64,000 nucleotides of DNA, from NCBI GenBank assembly GCA_022419385.1, contig JAJUBI010000006.1, forward strand, positions 806,001 through 870,000. Direction: 5' to 3'. This stretch comes from Paraconiothyrium sp. Pb-2020 (taxonomy: Eukaryota; Ascomycota; Dothideomycetes; Pleosporales; Didymosphaeriaceae). Below the pieces are notes generated by a model, which was given only the letters and a program-made list of their open reading frames with translations, had not been told where the DNA came from and did no database searches. The position numbers and the translations under genes are program-made. Positions 56,371-64,000 of this stretch are shown piece by piece (within the stretch, counting starts at the first letter, position 1; every line of letters begins with the position of its first letter).

Positions 56371-57275
56371 CTACTGGACCGGGCAGATATCCCTCATTGA
56401 CGCGATCTCTTCAGGGAACCAAGGCGATTGGAGTCGTGGATTGCCCTTGGCCTCCATGACGTCTTCGGCGAGTTGGAGTATGCGCGGGTTTTCCTTTATC
56501 GGTTTGCCGTTGTATATGAGCTGCTCATACACTGTCTTCGTGACGTCTTCTCCTACCTGCAGCGGAAGACCAGAGGACCTACTGAGATAGGCTGACAGTA
56601 AGGTGGCGGCGTGTGCCCAATCGGTGTGCTCTTGGTCAAGACGACCAGTCAACAAGGCATCCAAGATTGCCTCGTGTTGACCTGTATGAGGCTTTGTGGT
56701 GTTTCGTTTGTGTCGCCGTTGGTTGGCGGTTGACCGCTGCTCTTGATCTTCGTTCTCTTGGATGCGCCGTCCTTGGGGAGAACACTGCTCTTGCGCTTTT
56801 TACCACCACCTGTGGTGGCTTCCTTCCACGTCTTGAGAGACTGGATGTTATCCTCTGTCAGGAGGCCGTGCTTGTCGACTGCGATTGATGTTCCGGTAGC
56901 AGTCATCCACTCATTGACGTTGGTGAAAGAGATTTGATGCATTAGGTTCACCGGAATCATGGGTTTGAAGTGTGCTGCGTATACCCTTTTAGCGCCATCC
57001 ATTGCAGTGTCCGTTGCTTTTTTGGCGGAGTCGCGAAAGATGTCCAGCGTGGCTACGTGTTGTTGTGACCAACGAGGTCGTTCTTTGGCTTGGCCCTTGG
57101 GTGGCTTCACCGCTACCGATTCGTTGTATTTGCTCGTAACGTCAATGTAGCAACGTAAAGTACCTTCCCTTGATGTTGACGAATGGGAACCCATGCGGGC
57201 CCAGGCGTGGTGGCCGCCTTCAACGGTACCAAGGCGCATGCGCCAAGTGGCGTCGTCGAACTGTGGTTGATCCAT
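56371..57275 (-). pseudogene. Orphan gene E, one frameshift
   Basis: From ATG 57275 the frame runs 208 codons (WRMRLGTVEGGHHAWARMGS, CYIDVTSKYNESVAVKPPKG, HQISFTNVNEWMTATGTSIA), then a basic linker (GGGKKRKSSVLPKDGASKRT) and a stop. Coding sequence continues in another frame as HTGQHEAILDALLTGRLDQE, AATLLSAYLSRSSGLPLQVG and VYEQLIYNGKPIKENPRILQ to a stop at 56371. The join requires one missing base (or two extra) near 56,670-56,720. The Lys/Arg-rich linker resembles a nuclear signal. No domain recognised; similar in style to the other orphans in this island. It may be a real gene with an assembly error. Confidence 0.55.
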
Positions 57276-57381
57276 TTGCTTGTAAGTCGTCGGTCCTTGG
57301 GGCCAGATTGTGTGAGTCGATCAAAGTTGGAAAAGGTCGATAAGTCGCTGCGGGACGACAAATTATACCCATAAGCTTGGC

Positions 57382-57476
57382 AACCGGCCCAAAGTGAGAG
57401 AACCGGCCCAAAGTGAGTGAGCTGGCCTAAAGTGAGTGAACCGGCTTAAAGTAAGTGAACCAGCCTAAAGTGAGAG
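57382..57476 (+). repeat. Minisatellite, five 19-bp units
   Basis: Five consecutive 19-base units at 57382, 57401, 57420, 57439 and 57458, each a variant of AACCGGCCCAAAGTGAGTG. Differences between units are mostly C-to-T and G-to-A. It lies between orphan gene E and the MITE-like element. Confidence 0.9.
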
Positions 57477-57524
57477 AATCAAGCGAAGCTCGCGTGAAGA
57501 GGGGGCGCTCACTGATATCGGTGC

Positions 57525-57788
57525 TTCTCATAAGTTTTGTGCCCACGTCCCTTAGGGTAAAGTGGAGATTTCTAACTAGTTTATATGTCTGGTAGATTCA
57601 ATTTACTATCTAGCTTTACTTAACCTATGTCTAGTCCTATATCTAGTCCTATATTGCCTCTCTTATTCCTATATTACTTTTACTAATATTAGGTAGCTAA
57701 TAGAGCCTATTACGTAGTAATTAGAATCTACTAGACTTATAAAAGCCTTTTCTATTCCTATAGGACGTGGGCACAAAACTTATGAGAA
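57525..57788. mobile_element. 264-bp MITE-like element with 26-bp perfect terminal inverted repeats
   Basis: The left end (57525-57550) begins TTCTCATAAGTTTTGTGCCC; the right end (57763-57788) is its exact 26-base reverse complement. The interior is very A/T-rich, has no coding capacity and contains short direct repeats (CCTATATCTAGTCCTATAT). Small size, long perfect TIRs and no ORF define a MITE. No clear target-site duplication could be read at the edges, so the superfamily is open. The TIRs are intact while the interior looks RIP-like. Confidence 0.8.
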
Positions 57789-57842
57789 CGATAATAGACT
57801 GCTTCATACCTATGGTATCTATATGAAGGTCATGCGCGGATT

Positions 57843-58238
57843 TCAATTGTGTATGGGCCACATCCATGTTTTGATTTGACTAAGAGCTGCGTCGAGGTAC
57901 GGCATTCTCACCAATGCTCGGAGCTTGTTCAGGTTGATTTCAAAGACACCGCGATCGACCGCCGTAGTCATGTTCTGGAAGAGCATTTCTCTCCATTGCT
58001 CGCCTTGCTCGGAGCGCATGGAGCGAATCTCCGCGTAATGATCTTTGTCTCTTATGTCGAGTAGACGGACGTCATCCCGCTGTATGTGTTCCCAAGCCTC
58101 TAGAGATCCTTGACCTTTCTCGAATTGTTGTATCACCAGGTCCGCACTCTTACGCTCAAACATATCCGCAACGCAAGCCACATTCAAACCAATGGTCAGT
58201 AGCGGATGGTCTACCATGGATTTCAGCGTCAACGGCAT
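57843..58238 (-). CDS. Orphan gene D, likely fragment
   Basis: An ATG-started frame of 131 codons: LLTIGLNVACVADMFERKSA, HIQRDDVRLLDIRDKDHYAE, QWREMLFQNMTTAVDRGVFE and INLNKLRALVRMPYLDAALS. The composition is clearly protein-like. Upstream minus-strand sequence (to about 58,375) reads SPITVLQTSVTVRILQETAQ in another frame before stops, so the 5' part is probably broken. No family recognised. Its end lies 54 bases from the MITE-like element, which may have disturbed it. Confidence 0.45.
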   Translation of the reverse strand: MPLTLKSMVDHPLLTIGLNVACVADMFERKSADLVIQQFEKGQGSLEAWEHIQRDDVRLLDIRDKDHYAEIRSMRSEQGEQWREMLFQNMTTAVDRGVFEINLNKLRALVRMPYLDAALSQIKTWMWPIHN

Positions 58239-58531
58239 TATACATGCGTTGTTCCAAGAGCTTCAAAGGTTCTGCTGGGCGGTCTCTTGTAGTATTCGCA
58301 CAGTGACCGATGTTTGCAAGACAGTGATAGGGGATTGCTCTTGGTTAATAATGCCTGGACAGACCCACATTCAGGACTAATTAACGCTAGAAAATCCTCT
58401 TACATAGTGCTATAAGCGCTATATATACCTATATTAAATAGTTATATAAAGGGCGATGCACAAGATATAACACCGCCACAATCCCGACATCCCCGGCCCG
58501 GCGCCGTTTTTCGTGCTGTGGGACGAGCGCC

Positions 58532-59032
58532 ATGCCTAGCATCGACGACGGTGTCGATACGAGCGAACAAATACTGCGAGACTCCATCACCGACGTCCAG
58601 TGCTGGCAGGCGGCTGCAGATCTTGTTCTACATCATTTCTGGTCTCGGTATGAGCTTCTGGCATGCAGGCCAGAATAACACCAGCGCTCTACAATTCTCC
58701 TCGCAAGAGATGCTGCAATTTGCACACGACACCTTCCAGAATAGCAACTTCAATGAACGCAGCGTGAGAGCGAAAGCAACGCGACGAACAACAACTCGAC
58801 CAAGAGTATCATGCCAATTTGCAACTCGGACGGTTCCCCAGGTACGTTCTTCAAGAACAAGAGAAATGCTAAAAAGAGGCCCAGGAGCTTGAACAGACCT
58901 TGGAGGCGGTAGGCTTCCTCCGTCTCACGTTGGAGCATATGAAGAGCGCCCGGCAGCGGAAGGGATGGACAAGATGGAGCTCTCACAAGCGCAGGACAAC
59001 CACGGATGTGGAGCGGTGGATGGAGGATTAGA
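58532..59032 (+). pseudogene. Decayed orphan gene with frameshifts and a stop
   Basis: Three protein-like blocks follow one another in different frames. The first reads MPSIDDGVDTSEQILRDSIT and VQCWQAAADLVLHHFWSRY. The second reads NTSALQFSSQEMLQFAHDTF. The third reads QQLDQEYHANLQLGRFPRYV, then TAA, then LEQTLEAVGFLRLTLEHMKS and ends TTTDVERWMED. The TAA replaces what could have been CAA, a typical RIP-type change. Possible introns do not remove all breaks. No family recognised. Confidence 0.5.
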
Positions 59033-59625
59033 CAATATACACGCGAATGCAACTTGGAGGATTCGGTGTGGTTGTTTACCATCTGCATTCGCAGAATGCG
59101 CCGATGACTGCCATGACGCCACGGATATGCAGGCTATATCTACGGGGAGACATAGCTACGAAATTCAAAAGCAGATATTTCTATTACATACACAAAAGCA
59201 AGAGAAACACAGGGAAGACGGCCTGCTGCACACGTAGTTTCGAAAGCCAAAGTTGAGTGATACCCCAAGTTGTTTGCCCCTTTCCGTGGTTCCTCTACTG
59301 CATTCGTAGCCTCACGTTGAAGTCTCATAAGAGGACGACGATGATGTGAACAAGGAACTGAGTCTCCAAAGGAGCATTAGCGATTGTTTCCCCTTTCGAA
59401 TACAATGTACACTTACCATGATAACAGGTGCCTAGATCAGCCTGGAGCCTCTCCAGCATCCTTGCCCAGCGATCCCAGATCAACCTCGCACACCGGTTCG
59501 TTTCCCAAGTAGGACTGCATGAGTCTCGGCAGTTCGCTTTCGTCATTATCGTAGTCTTCACATGGATGTCTCATCATAAGCATGCGACACAGCTTATTGA
59601 CCTGGACCATTCACATCTTTTCCGA
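59033..59625. other. No intact gene
   Basis: Minus-strand frames between 59,325 and 59,600 look partly protein-like in two frames (for example ESELPRLMQSYLGNEPVCEV) but have no complete structure. Probably remnant coding DNA downstream of orphan C. Confidence 0.35.
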
Positions 59626-60400
59626 TTATTTCGTACCGAGTTTGGCGGCTTCCACCTCCCGCTCCAAACCGGCGATCCGGCTCAGAAGATCTTCGTTCTT
59701 CTGGTTTGTGGTCGCCAGCTGCGACTTCACGCTCTTTAACTCAGCGGAAGCTGTGTCGAGGTCTTTCTTGGCCTGCACCCTGGTTGCTTGCAGCTGCTCT
59801 TTGGCTGTCGCCACCACCTGGGCCAACTTCGACTCCACTTTCGATAATGCGTCAACTTTCTTTGCCCTCGATTCTATGTAATCCGACAACGCCTTCTCAG
59901 CTTGGCTCGGATTGTCCGTCTGTGCATTGTCAGCATGATACAGGATGGGAACAGTAACATACGTTTTCGGTAGCGTCGCGTTTCCGCTTCCGCCGACCTG
60001 CGGCGCCCTGGCAAAGGCTGGTCCGTTGCATGAAGAATATCACGGTCAAATCGATGTTTCGGGCCTGTTCCTCGAAATGGCCTTTGTCTTCTTGGCTGAA
60101 ATTCGGTTTGTCTTTCAGGTATCCCTTCGCCAACCCACTGTCGGGTTTACTCCGCTTAAAATTGTGTGGCCAGAATATCCAGACGTCTGCACGCACCTGA
60201 GAGTCGGGGTCCTCCGTCTCTATCTTCTTCAACGCGGTTTCCACCAATTGCGCGATGTCCTGCTGGAGTATCACTCCAGTAGGGACCAGTTGCAGTAGCT
60301 GCCACGGGCCCGCGTCCGACCATTCACGAAGTCGTTCCAGTGGCATCTCTGTAACCCGCCATGTGTCGGGTTTCAGAAAGTCATGGCTCCCTGTCGACAT
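59626..60400 (-). CDS. Orphan gene C: globular N-terminus plus coiled coil
   Basis: Exons 60400-59963 and 59919-59626 (43 bp intron, GTATGT...CACAG) give 243 residues. The N-terminal ~130 residues look globular: FLKPDTWRVTEMPLERLREW, QLLQLVPTGVILQQDIAQLV, VRADVWIFWPHNFKRSKPDS and FEEQARNIDLTVIFFMQ. A basic patch (AAGRRKRKRDATEN) is a likely nuclear signal. Exon 2 is a coiled coil (KALSDYIESRAKKVDALSKV, ELKSVKSQLATTNQKNEDLL). The frame is open upstream to about 60,592 but only from non-ATG codons. No known domain. It is one of the two best-preserved orphans of the island. Confidence 0.6.
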
Positions 60401-61163
60401 CTCTGTCCAAGATGGTGGGCGAGCGGTCGATAGAGCGCGAGGCTTGCCTTTGCGGCAGGGTAGAGGTCGACCGTGTAGGTTCGGAGATACGAACTCAACC
60501 CGATGGCTTTGAGAGCGTGCCTGTCGTTGCAAAGACACAGAAACGGATACAAAGAGTTTGAGGGTGGAGCGGGCTGCGTTGACTAGCTGCACTTTTCACT
60601 TCATATAAAGTATGTGTCGGAGATCGGGTCCTGTCAGCTCGTATGGCGATTCTATGTGAACGTCGCTTATATCACGCTAGCAGCGTATATTACTCAGGTG
60701 AAGGAGAGACCAGGGAAGGATCCAGAACCACGTCCGGGCTTGCCAACGCCTCTTTGCGGGTGAAGGTTTGAATAGAACAACCCATACAGATGTCATCTTT
60801 CATCTAAAGTTGCGTGCCCACCTCTGTGATCGGTGAGCACCATGACGATACGGCAGTTCATGAGGATTTGCAACTGTTCTGTCATGGGTTTAATGACACA
60901 GCTGAAGCGCCAACTGGCGGTGTTAGTCACAAGGGATCATAGAGCCTTCCCCAGAAATTCACATTTGGCGTTGTTGCTAAACTACACAGCAAGCCCCGTG
61001 AAAGCAGCCCAACTCCTAGACCCGAGAACTCCCAGTAACTAACCGGCGCACACCAACGCATTATTGGCATTGTTCGACGATATTCCCCGTTGCCATCTTC
61101 AAGAACTCCCTTCAACGGGAGGCAGGTTCGATATCCCCCTGCCTGCCGATTGCTGTCTTTGCT
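60401..61163. other. Between orphan genes C and B, no gene seen
   Basis: Promoter side of orphan C and 3' flank of orphan B. No RNA gene or repeat recognised; a short inverted repeat GGCAGG...CCTGCC sits near 61,121-61,144. Confidence 0.4.
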
Positions 61164-62150
61164 TCAGGAGACATGGCAATTCGACCCTACATCCGTGATG
61201 GTCAAGAACTTATGTCGGGTGACGTGCTCTGGATGGCGGATGGTGCGGTGGGTCATAGCAATGGCCTTCATTGCCGCAAACCCATCCTTTTCCATCTTCT
61301 TGATCAGATAATAAGGGTTGATACCTTTGAGCTGGTAGAACCAAAGTTCGTCGTCCTTTTCGAGGACGCCGTTTCGTGCCGGCTGCGTGTATGGAGACGG
61401 AGCCTTCGTGTCTATCTTTTCTAACATGTTCTGTGAACGTCAATATTTGCACGTAGTTGCACACAAAGGGATCCTCACTTGTGTTCTTGGTTTCATCGAA
61501 CGCGCCGTTTTGATCGTGCGTTGAATCACCTGGGCGGCGATGTGGCGTTCAATCTTGGTCCGGGTCTCCTCGTGTGCCTTCTTGTCGAACAGCGCTGTCT
61601 TGGTGAGATCTCGCGCATCTCGGTGTCTAATCACAGTGATCGCATGCGCCCTGAGGATGTCTTCGATATCCTCACCTGCTATCGAGATTTCGGATTCCGT
61701 GTCGGCGTCGTCTTGACCTTGACGGGAAGGCTGGTCCAACTTGGTGGACTCCAGGGCTTCAACCAGCGAGCCCAGCTCATTTCTGAGCTCCCAGACTTGA
61801 CCTGCCTTCTCACAGTCCACTACCTCGAGTCTTTCTGTGCTGATACCTAAGCTTCGGCAATCGTTGACGCTGTCGGACTTCAAGTGGTGTAGCTCCACCA
61901 CCTCTTCCATCATGGAGAGAGGCATGTTACCGTGGTGCCTCACACGGACACCACATAGCTTGAACGCTGCCGAAATCTCCACATACTTGCAATTCTCCCA
62001 GTAAAAGAGCGGTTTCTTGGTTGTTCGTATGAACTCGAGCCACCTCTGGATTCTTGGCTCGTCCGAAGCGACCGGAATGAAGAGTGAGAAGCGCGGATCC
62101 CAGTCTCTATCCGCGAACAACCTCAACAACAAAGTGCTCAGCCTGCTCAT
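61164..62150 (-). CDS. Orphan gene B
   Basis: Exons 62150-61479 and 61430-61164 (48 bp intron, GTGAGG...TTCACAG) give 312 residues. It reads LLRLFADRDWDPRFSLFIPV, RIQRWLEFIRTTKKPLFYWE, KYVEISAAFKLCGVRVRHHG and VEALESTKLDQPSRQGQDDA, then an acidic segment (ESEISIAGEDIEDILRAHAI). It ends with DELWFYQLKGINPYYLIKKM and AMKAIAMTHRTIRHPEHVTR. The splice joins in frame. It contains no domain I recognise. A CAG just before the start ATG means an earlier exon cannot be excluded. Tandem with orphans A and C on the same strand. Confidence 0.6.
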
Positions 62151-62351
62151 GCCTGGGTAAGTGTAAACGCCCTATCGGGCATGGAGGAGGGGCGCGAGTG
62201 TTACTCGGCCACCCACTTCCGCTGGCAATGTTTGTCGCTTGAGCGTCGGGCGAGGCTTGGTCGAGGGGTCACGACCATTTCGTTCTTGGAGATAGATGTA
62301 CGCTATCGGAGGCTTTTTGGTCTCAGTCGCTTTCTTGCCTTTCTGTGTTGG

Positions 62352-63096
62352 TCATGCAGGCGTATTGCCCTCGCGGATCATTTTAAGAACTTGTATGAAA
62401 CATCCATCCATGTCCTTGGCGGACCAGGAGGCCTCTACATCTGCCTCCGCCGCTGTTTCAGGGTCGCCTAGTTCTTGACTCGATGCCGTGTCTGCCGCTG
62501 TCATCATCATGAATCGGAATAGGGACCGAAAATGCTTTTCGAAGGTGGAGATATGGACGTCGTCGTCGAGTGTCGCTAGTCCTTCGAGGAACGGCGACTT
62601 GAATTTGTAGCTAGCCTTTTGGCCGAAAAGCCACGACAGGCTGACATTGTACACGCATTCAACTCCCCCTTCTTCAAGCACGCTCGAGCGGTGCACAATC
62701 TGGCATTTACCATTGTTTTCGGCGAAGGCAAAGACGGATCCGGTGTCTTCGTCTACAGCTGTATGCTCTCGACCGCGGGTCAGAATGAGTTCTCCTGTCG
62801 CCCGTTCGTACTGGCCGATATGCCAAGCCGTGATGGTCGTGCGCGAAACTCTCGAAGCCGGTTGGTAGGTGAGAGTGGCTGTCGTCAAATTGGTTTGCAA
62901 GAGGGTTGGTCTTCTCAGCCTCTGTGAAGCCTAGCTTCTGGGTCGCTCTTTCGAATGACTGTTGGACTTGGCTGGTTGTGCGGTCTTCAGCCGTCCCAGC
63001 GGAGCTCTTCGGCACGTTTGCGGGCCCGCTTGTAGGCGTTGTAAGGGCGTGGGTTGGTGGCGAGGGGTCACCGGCGAGCGCCAGCTCCGTATCCAT
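62352..63096 (-). pseudogene. Orphan gene A, one frameshift
   Basis: From ATG 63096 the frame reads MDTELALAGDPSPPTHALTT, then QQSFERATQKLGFTEAEKTN. At about 62,901 one extra base shifts it; the continuation in the next frame is LQTNLTTATLTYQPASRVSR, TTITAWHIGQYERATGELIL, VFAFAENNGKCQIVHRSSVL, CVYNVSLSWLFGQKASYKFK and VHISTFEKHFRSLFRFMMMT, stopping at 62352. The second part looks like a beta-rich domain. With the shift repaired it would be about 247 residues. It diverges from the SNF2 gene with 421 bases between starts, so the two could share a promoter region. Family unknown; real mutation and assembly error are both possible. Confidence 0.55.
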
Positions 63097-63517
63097 ATCG
63101 AGGCGAAGGGGTATCGGTGCAGTGTCTCAAAGAGAAGCGAAACAATTGTCGGAGATCTGATTGCTTGCTCAAATATTCGAACGTGGGAAGGGAAGAGACG
63201 TGTCAGTTGTGGGAAGACGGATCGCACACGAGTAAACGAACACACCGCATCGTGCAACCAATTCTCACCTGCAAACAAGGGCACAGAAATGGCTGGTCTG
63301 TGTAGCGCCTGGTGACTGTGCCCGTACCAACATAACCAACACACGACTCACTACCTTCCCACTACATATTACCCATTCCCCCTCATCCTTCTGGCCGACG
63401 CTCGTCAATCATCAGTGTATCCAACAGCTTAGTACGCACGCATAAGTCGTGGAGCGCCACCCGGACCCGGGAGCACACGAATATCGCCGTAGAAGACAGA
63501 CTTAGTGGCTCTCCACG
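63097..63517. promoter_or_regulatory. Divergent promoter region of orphan A and the SNF2 gene
   Basis: No coherent frame of its own. Position between two start codons makes it the likely regulatory region for both genes; no specific sites recognised. Confidence 0.4.
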
Positions 63518-64000
63518 ATGAGCTTCCCCGGCCTCATTGCGGCCATCCACAAGGGCGCAACCACACCAGTGCATGTATCGCCTTCGACCAGCACATCTCA
63601 CCAAGCCCCCACGTCGATTGCACGTGTAAATCCGAATAGCGATCCACTGGCGAACCAATATGACGAGACAAGCATCCACAAAGAGGTATGGACCGACGTC
63701 CGGGACCGAACAGCCCAGCGCAGCAAGCTCCCACGAGTAAGGACGCCGTCGCAAATGGCACGACCGCTATTTGATTACCAGGAAGAAGCACTCGGGGCCA
63801 TGCTGCAGGACAAACACGGAATCTTGGCCGATGAGATGGGTCTCGGCAAGACCGCGCCCGCGATAGCCTACATGACTGAATATGTGAGCAACACACCCAA
63901 GGACAAGCGCGGACGAATCATCCTCGTCGTTCCAGCCAGTCTGGTCCCCAACTGGTACAACGAGTTCAGGGTCTGCCTGAAAAACGACGTATTGAAAATT
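63518..64000 (+). CDS. SNF2-family DNA-dependent ATPase/helicase, 3' end outside window
   Basis: The first 161 codons from ATG 63518. After a Ser/Thr-rich N-terminus of about 80 residues the SNF2 ATPase domain starts: ARPLFDYQEEALGAMLQDKH, the Walker A motif ILADEMGLGKT (Lys111), then motif Ia in GRIILVVPASLVPNWYNEFR. These are standard for SNF2 proteins, which use ATP to move along DNA or remodel nucleosomes. The short N-terminus directly before the ATPase core is unlike most chromatin remodellers and closer to Rad5/Rad16-like or orphan fungal SNF2 proteins, but the rest is not visible. The frame is intact to the window end. Confidence 0.85.
   Translation, partial: MSFPGLIAAIHKGATTPVHVSPSTSTSHQAPTSIARVNPNSDPLANQYDETSIHKEVWTDVRDRTAQRSKLPRVRTPSQMARPLFDYQEEALGAMLQDKHGILADEMGLGKTAPAIAYMTEYVSNTPKDKRGRIILVVPASLVPNWYNEFRVCLKNDVLKI

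Noticed and set aside
57525..57550. CRISPR or prophage-like repeats
   Set aside because: The window is eukaryotic; the repeats here are one inverted pair and one 19-bp minisatellite, with no spacer pattern.
61121..61144. tRNA-like GGTTCGAT with inverted GGCAGG/CCTGCC
   Set aside because: No acceptor stem, D arm or anticodon arm can be folded around it.

Overview
The window is nuclear DNA of a filamentous ascomycete, probably a Pezizomycotina mould in or near Dothideomycetes (the class is an inference). Protein genes carry short introns, mostly 43-120 bp, with GT donors, CTAAC/CTGAC-like branch sites and AG acceptors. Proteins such as an NRC-2/Fpk1 kinase, DASH subunit Dad3, Tma7 and a threonine aspartase fit this group. 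Gene models were built by hand from the reading frames and splice signals.

Positions 1-50,800 are ordinary gene-dense core. In order: a 5'-truncated low-complexity protein; AGC kinase nrc-2; DAD3; mitochondrial ribosomal protein S5 and tRNA methyltransferase TRM2 (divergent pair); ARP3; a threonine-aspartase-like Ntn hydrolase; TFIIH subunit TFB4; a Baeyer-Villiger-type flavin monooxygenase; a PAP2 lipid phosphatase; an ankyrin protein; PUF6; a secreted proline-rich repeat protein; APS kinase MET14; an orphan coiled-coil protein; an MFS sugar transporter; TMA7; a small Ser-rich protein; lariat debranching enzyme DBR1 divergent from an RNase P/MRP zinc protein; ZPR1; a PPIL3-type cyclophilin; and an arrestin-like protein. 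Much of this is RNA processing, ribosome biogenesis and cytoskeleton housekeeping, with no metabolic cluster. The cyclophilin and the arrestin-like gene, which are neighbours, both carry small frame-breaking indels, pointing either to assembly errors or to local decay.

An intron-containing tRNA-Leu(UAG) at about 50.7 kb marks the edge of a different compartment. From about 50.8 to 58.5 kb the DNA is visibly richer in A/T, has many stops in all frames, and holds decayed coding remnants, diverged repeated segments, a 5 x 19 bp minisatellite and a 264 bp MITE-like element with 26 bp perfect terminal inverted repeats.

From about 56.3 to 64 kb there is a run of orphan genes, mostly on the minus strand. 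Several are broken by single frameshifts or a premature stop. They face a SNF2-family helicase/ATPase that runs off the right end. I recognise no family for these orphans. This island, possibly an accessory or mobile block inserted next to the tRNA gene, is the part of the window most likely to hold something undescribed.
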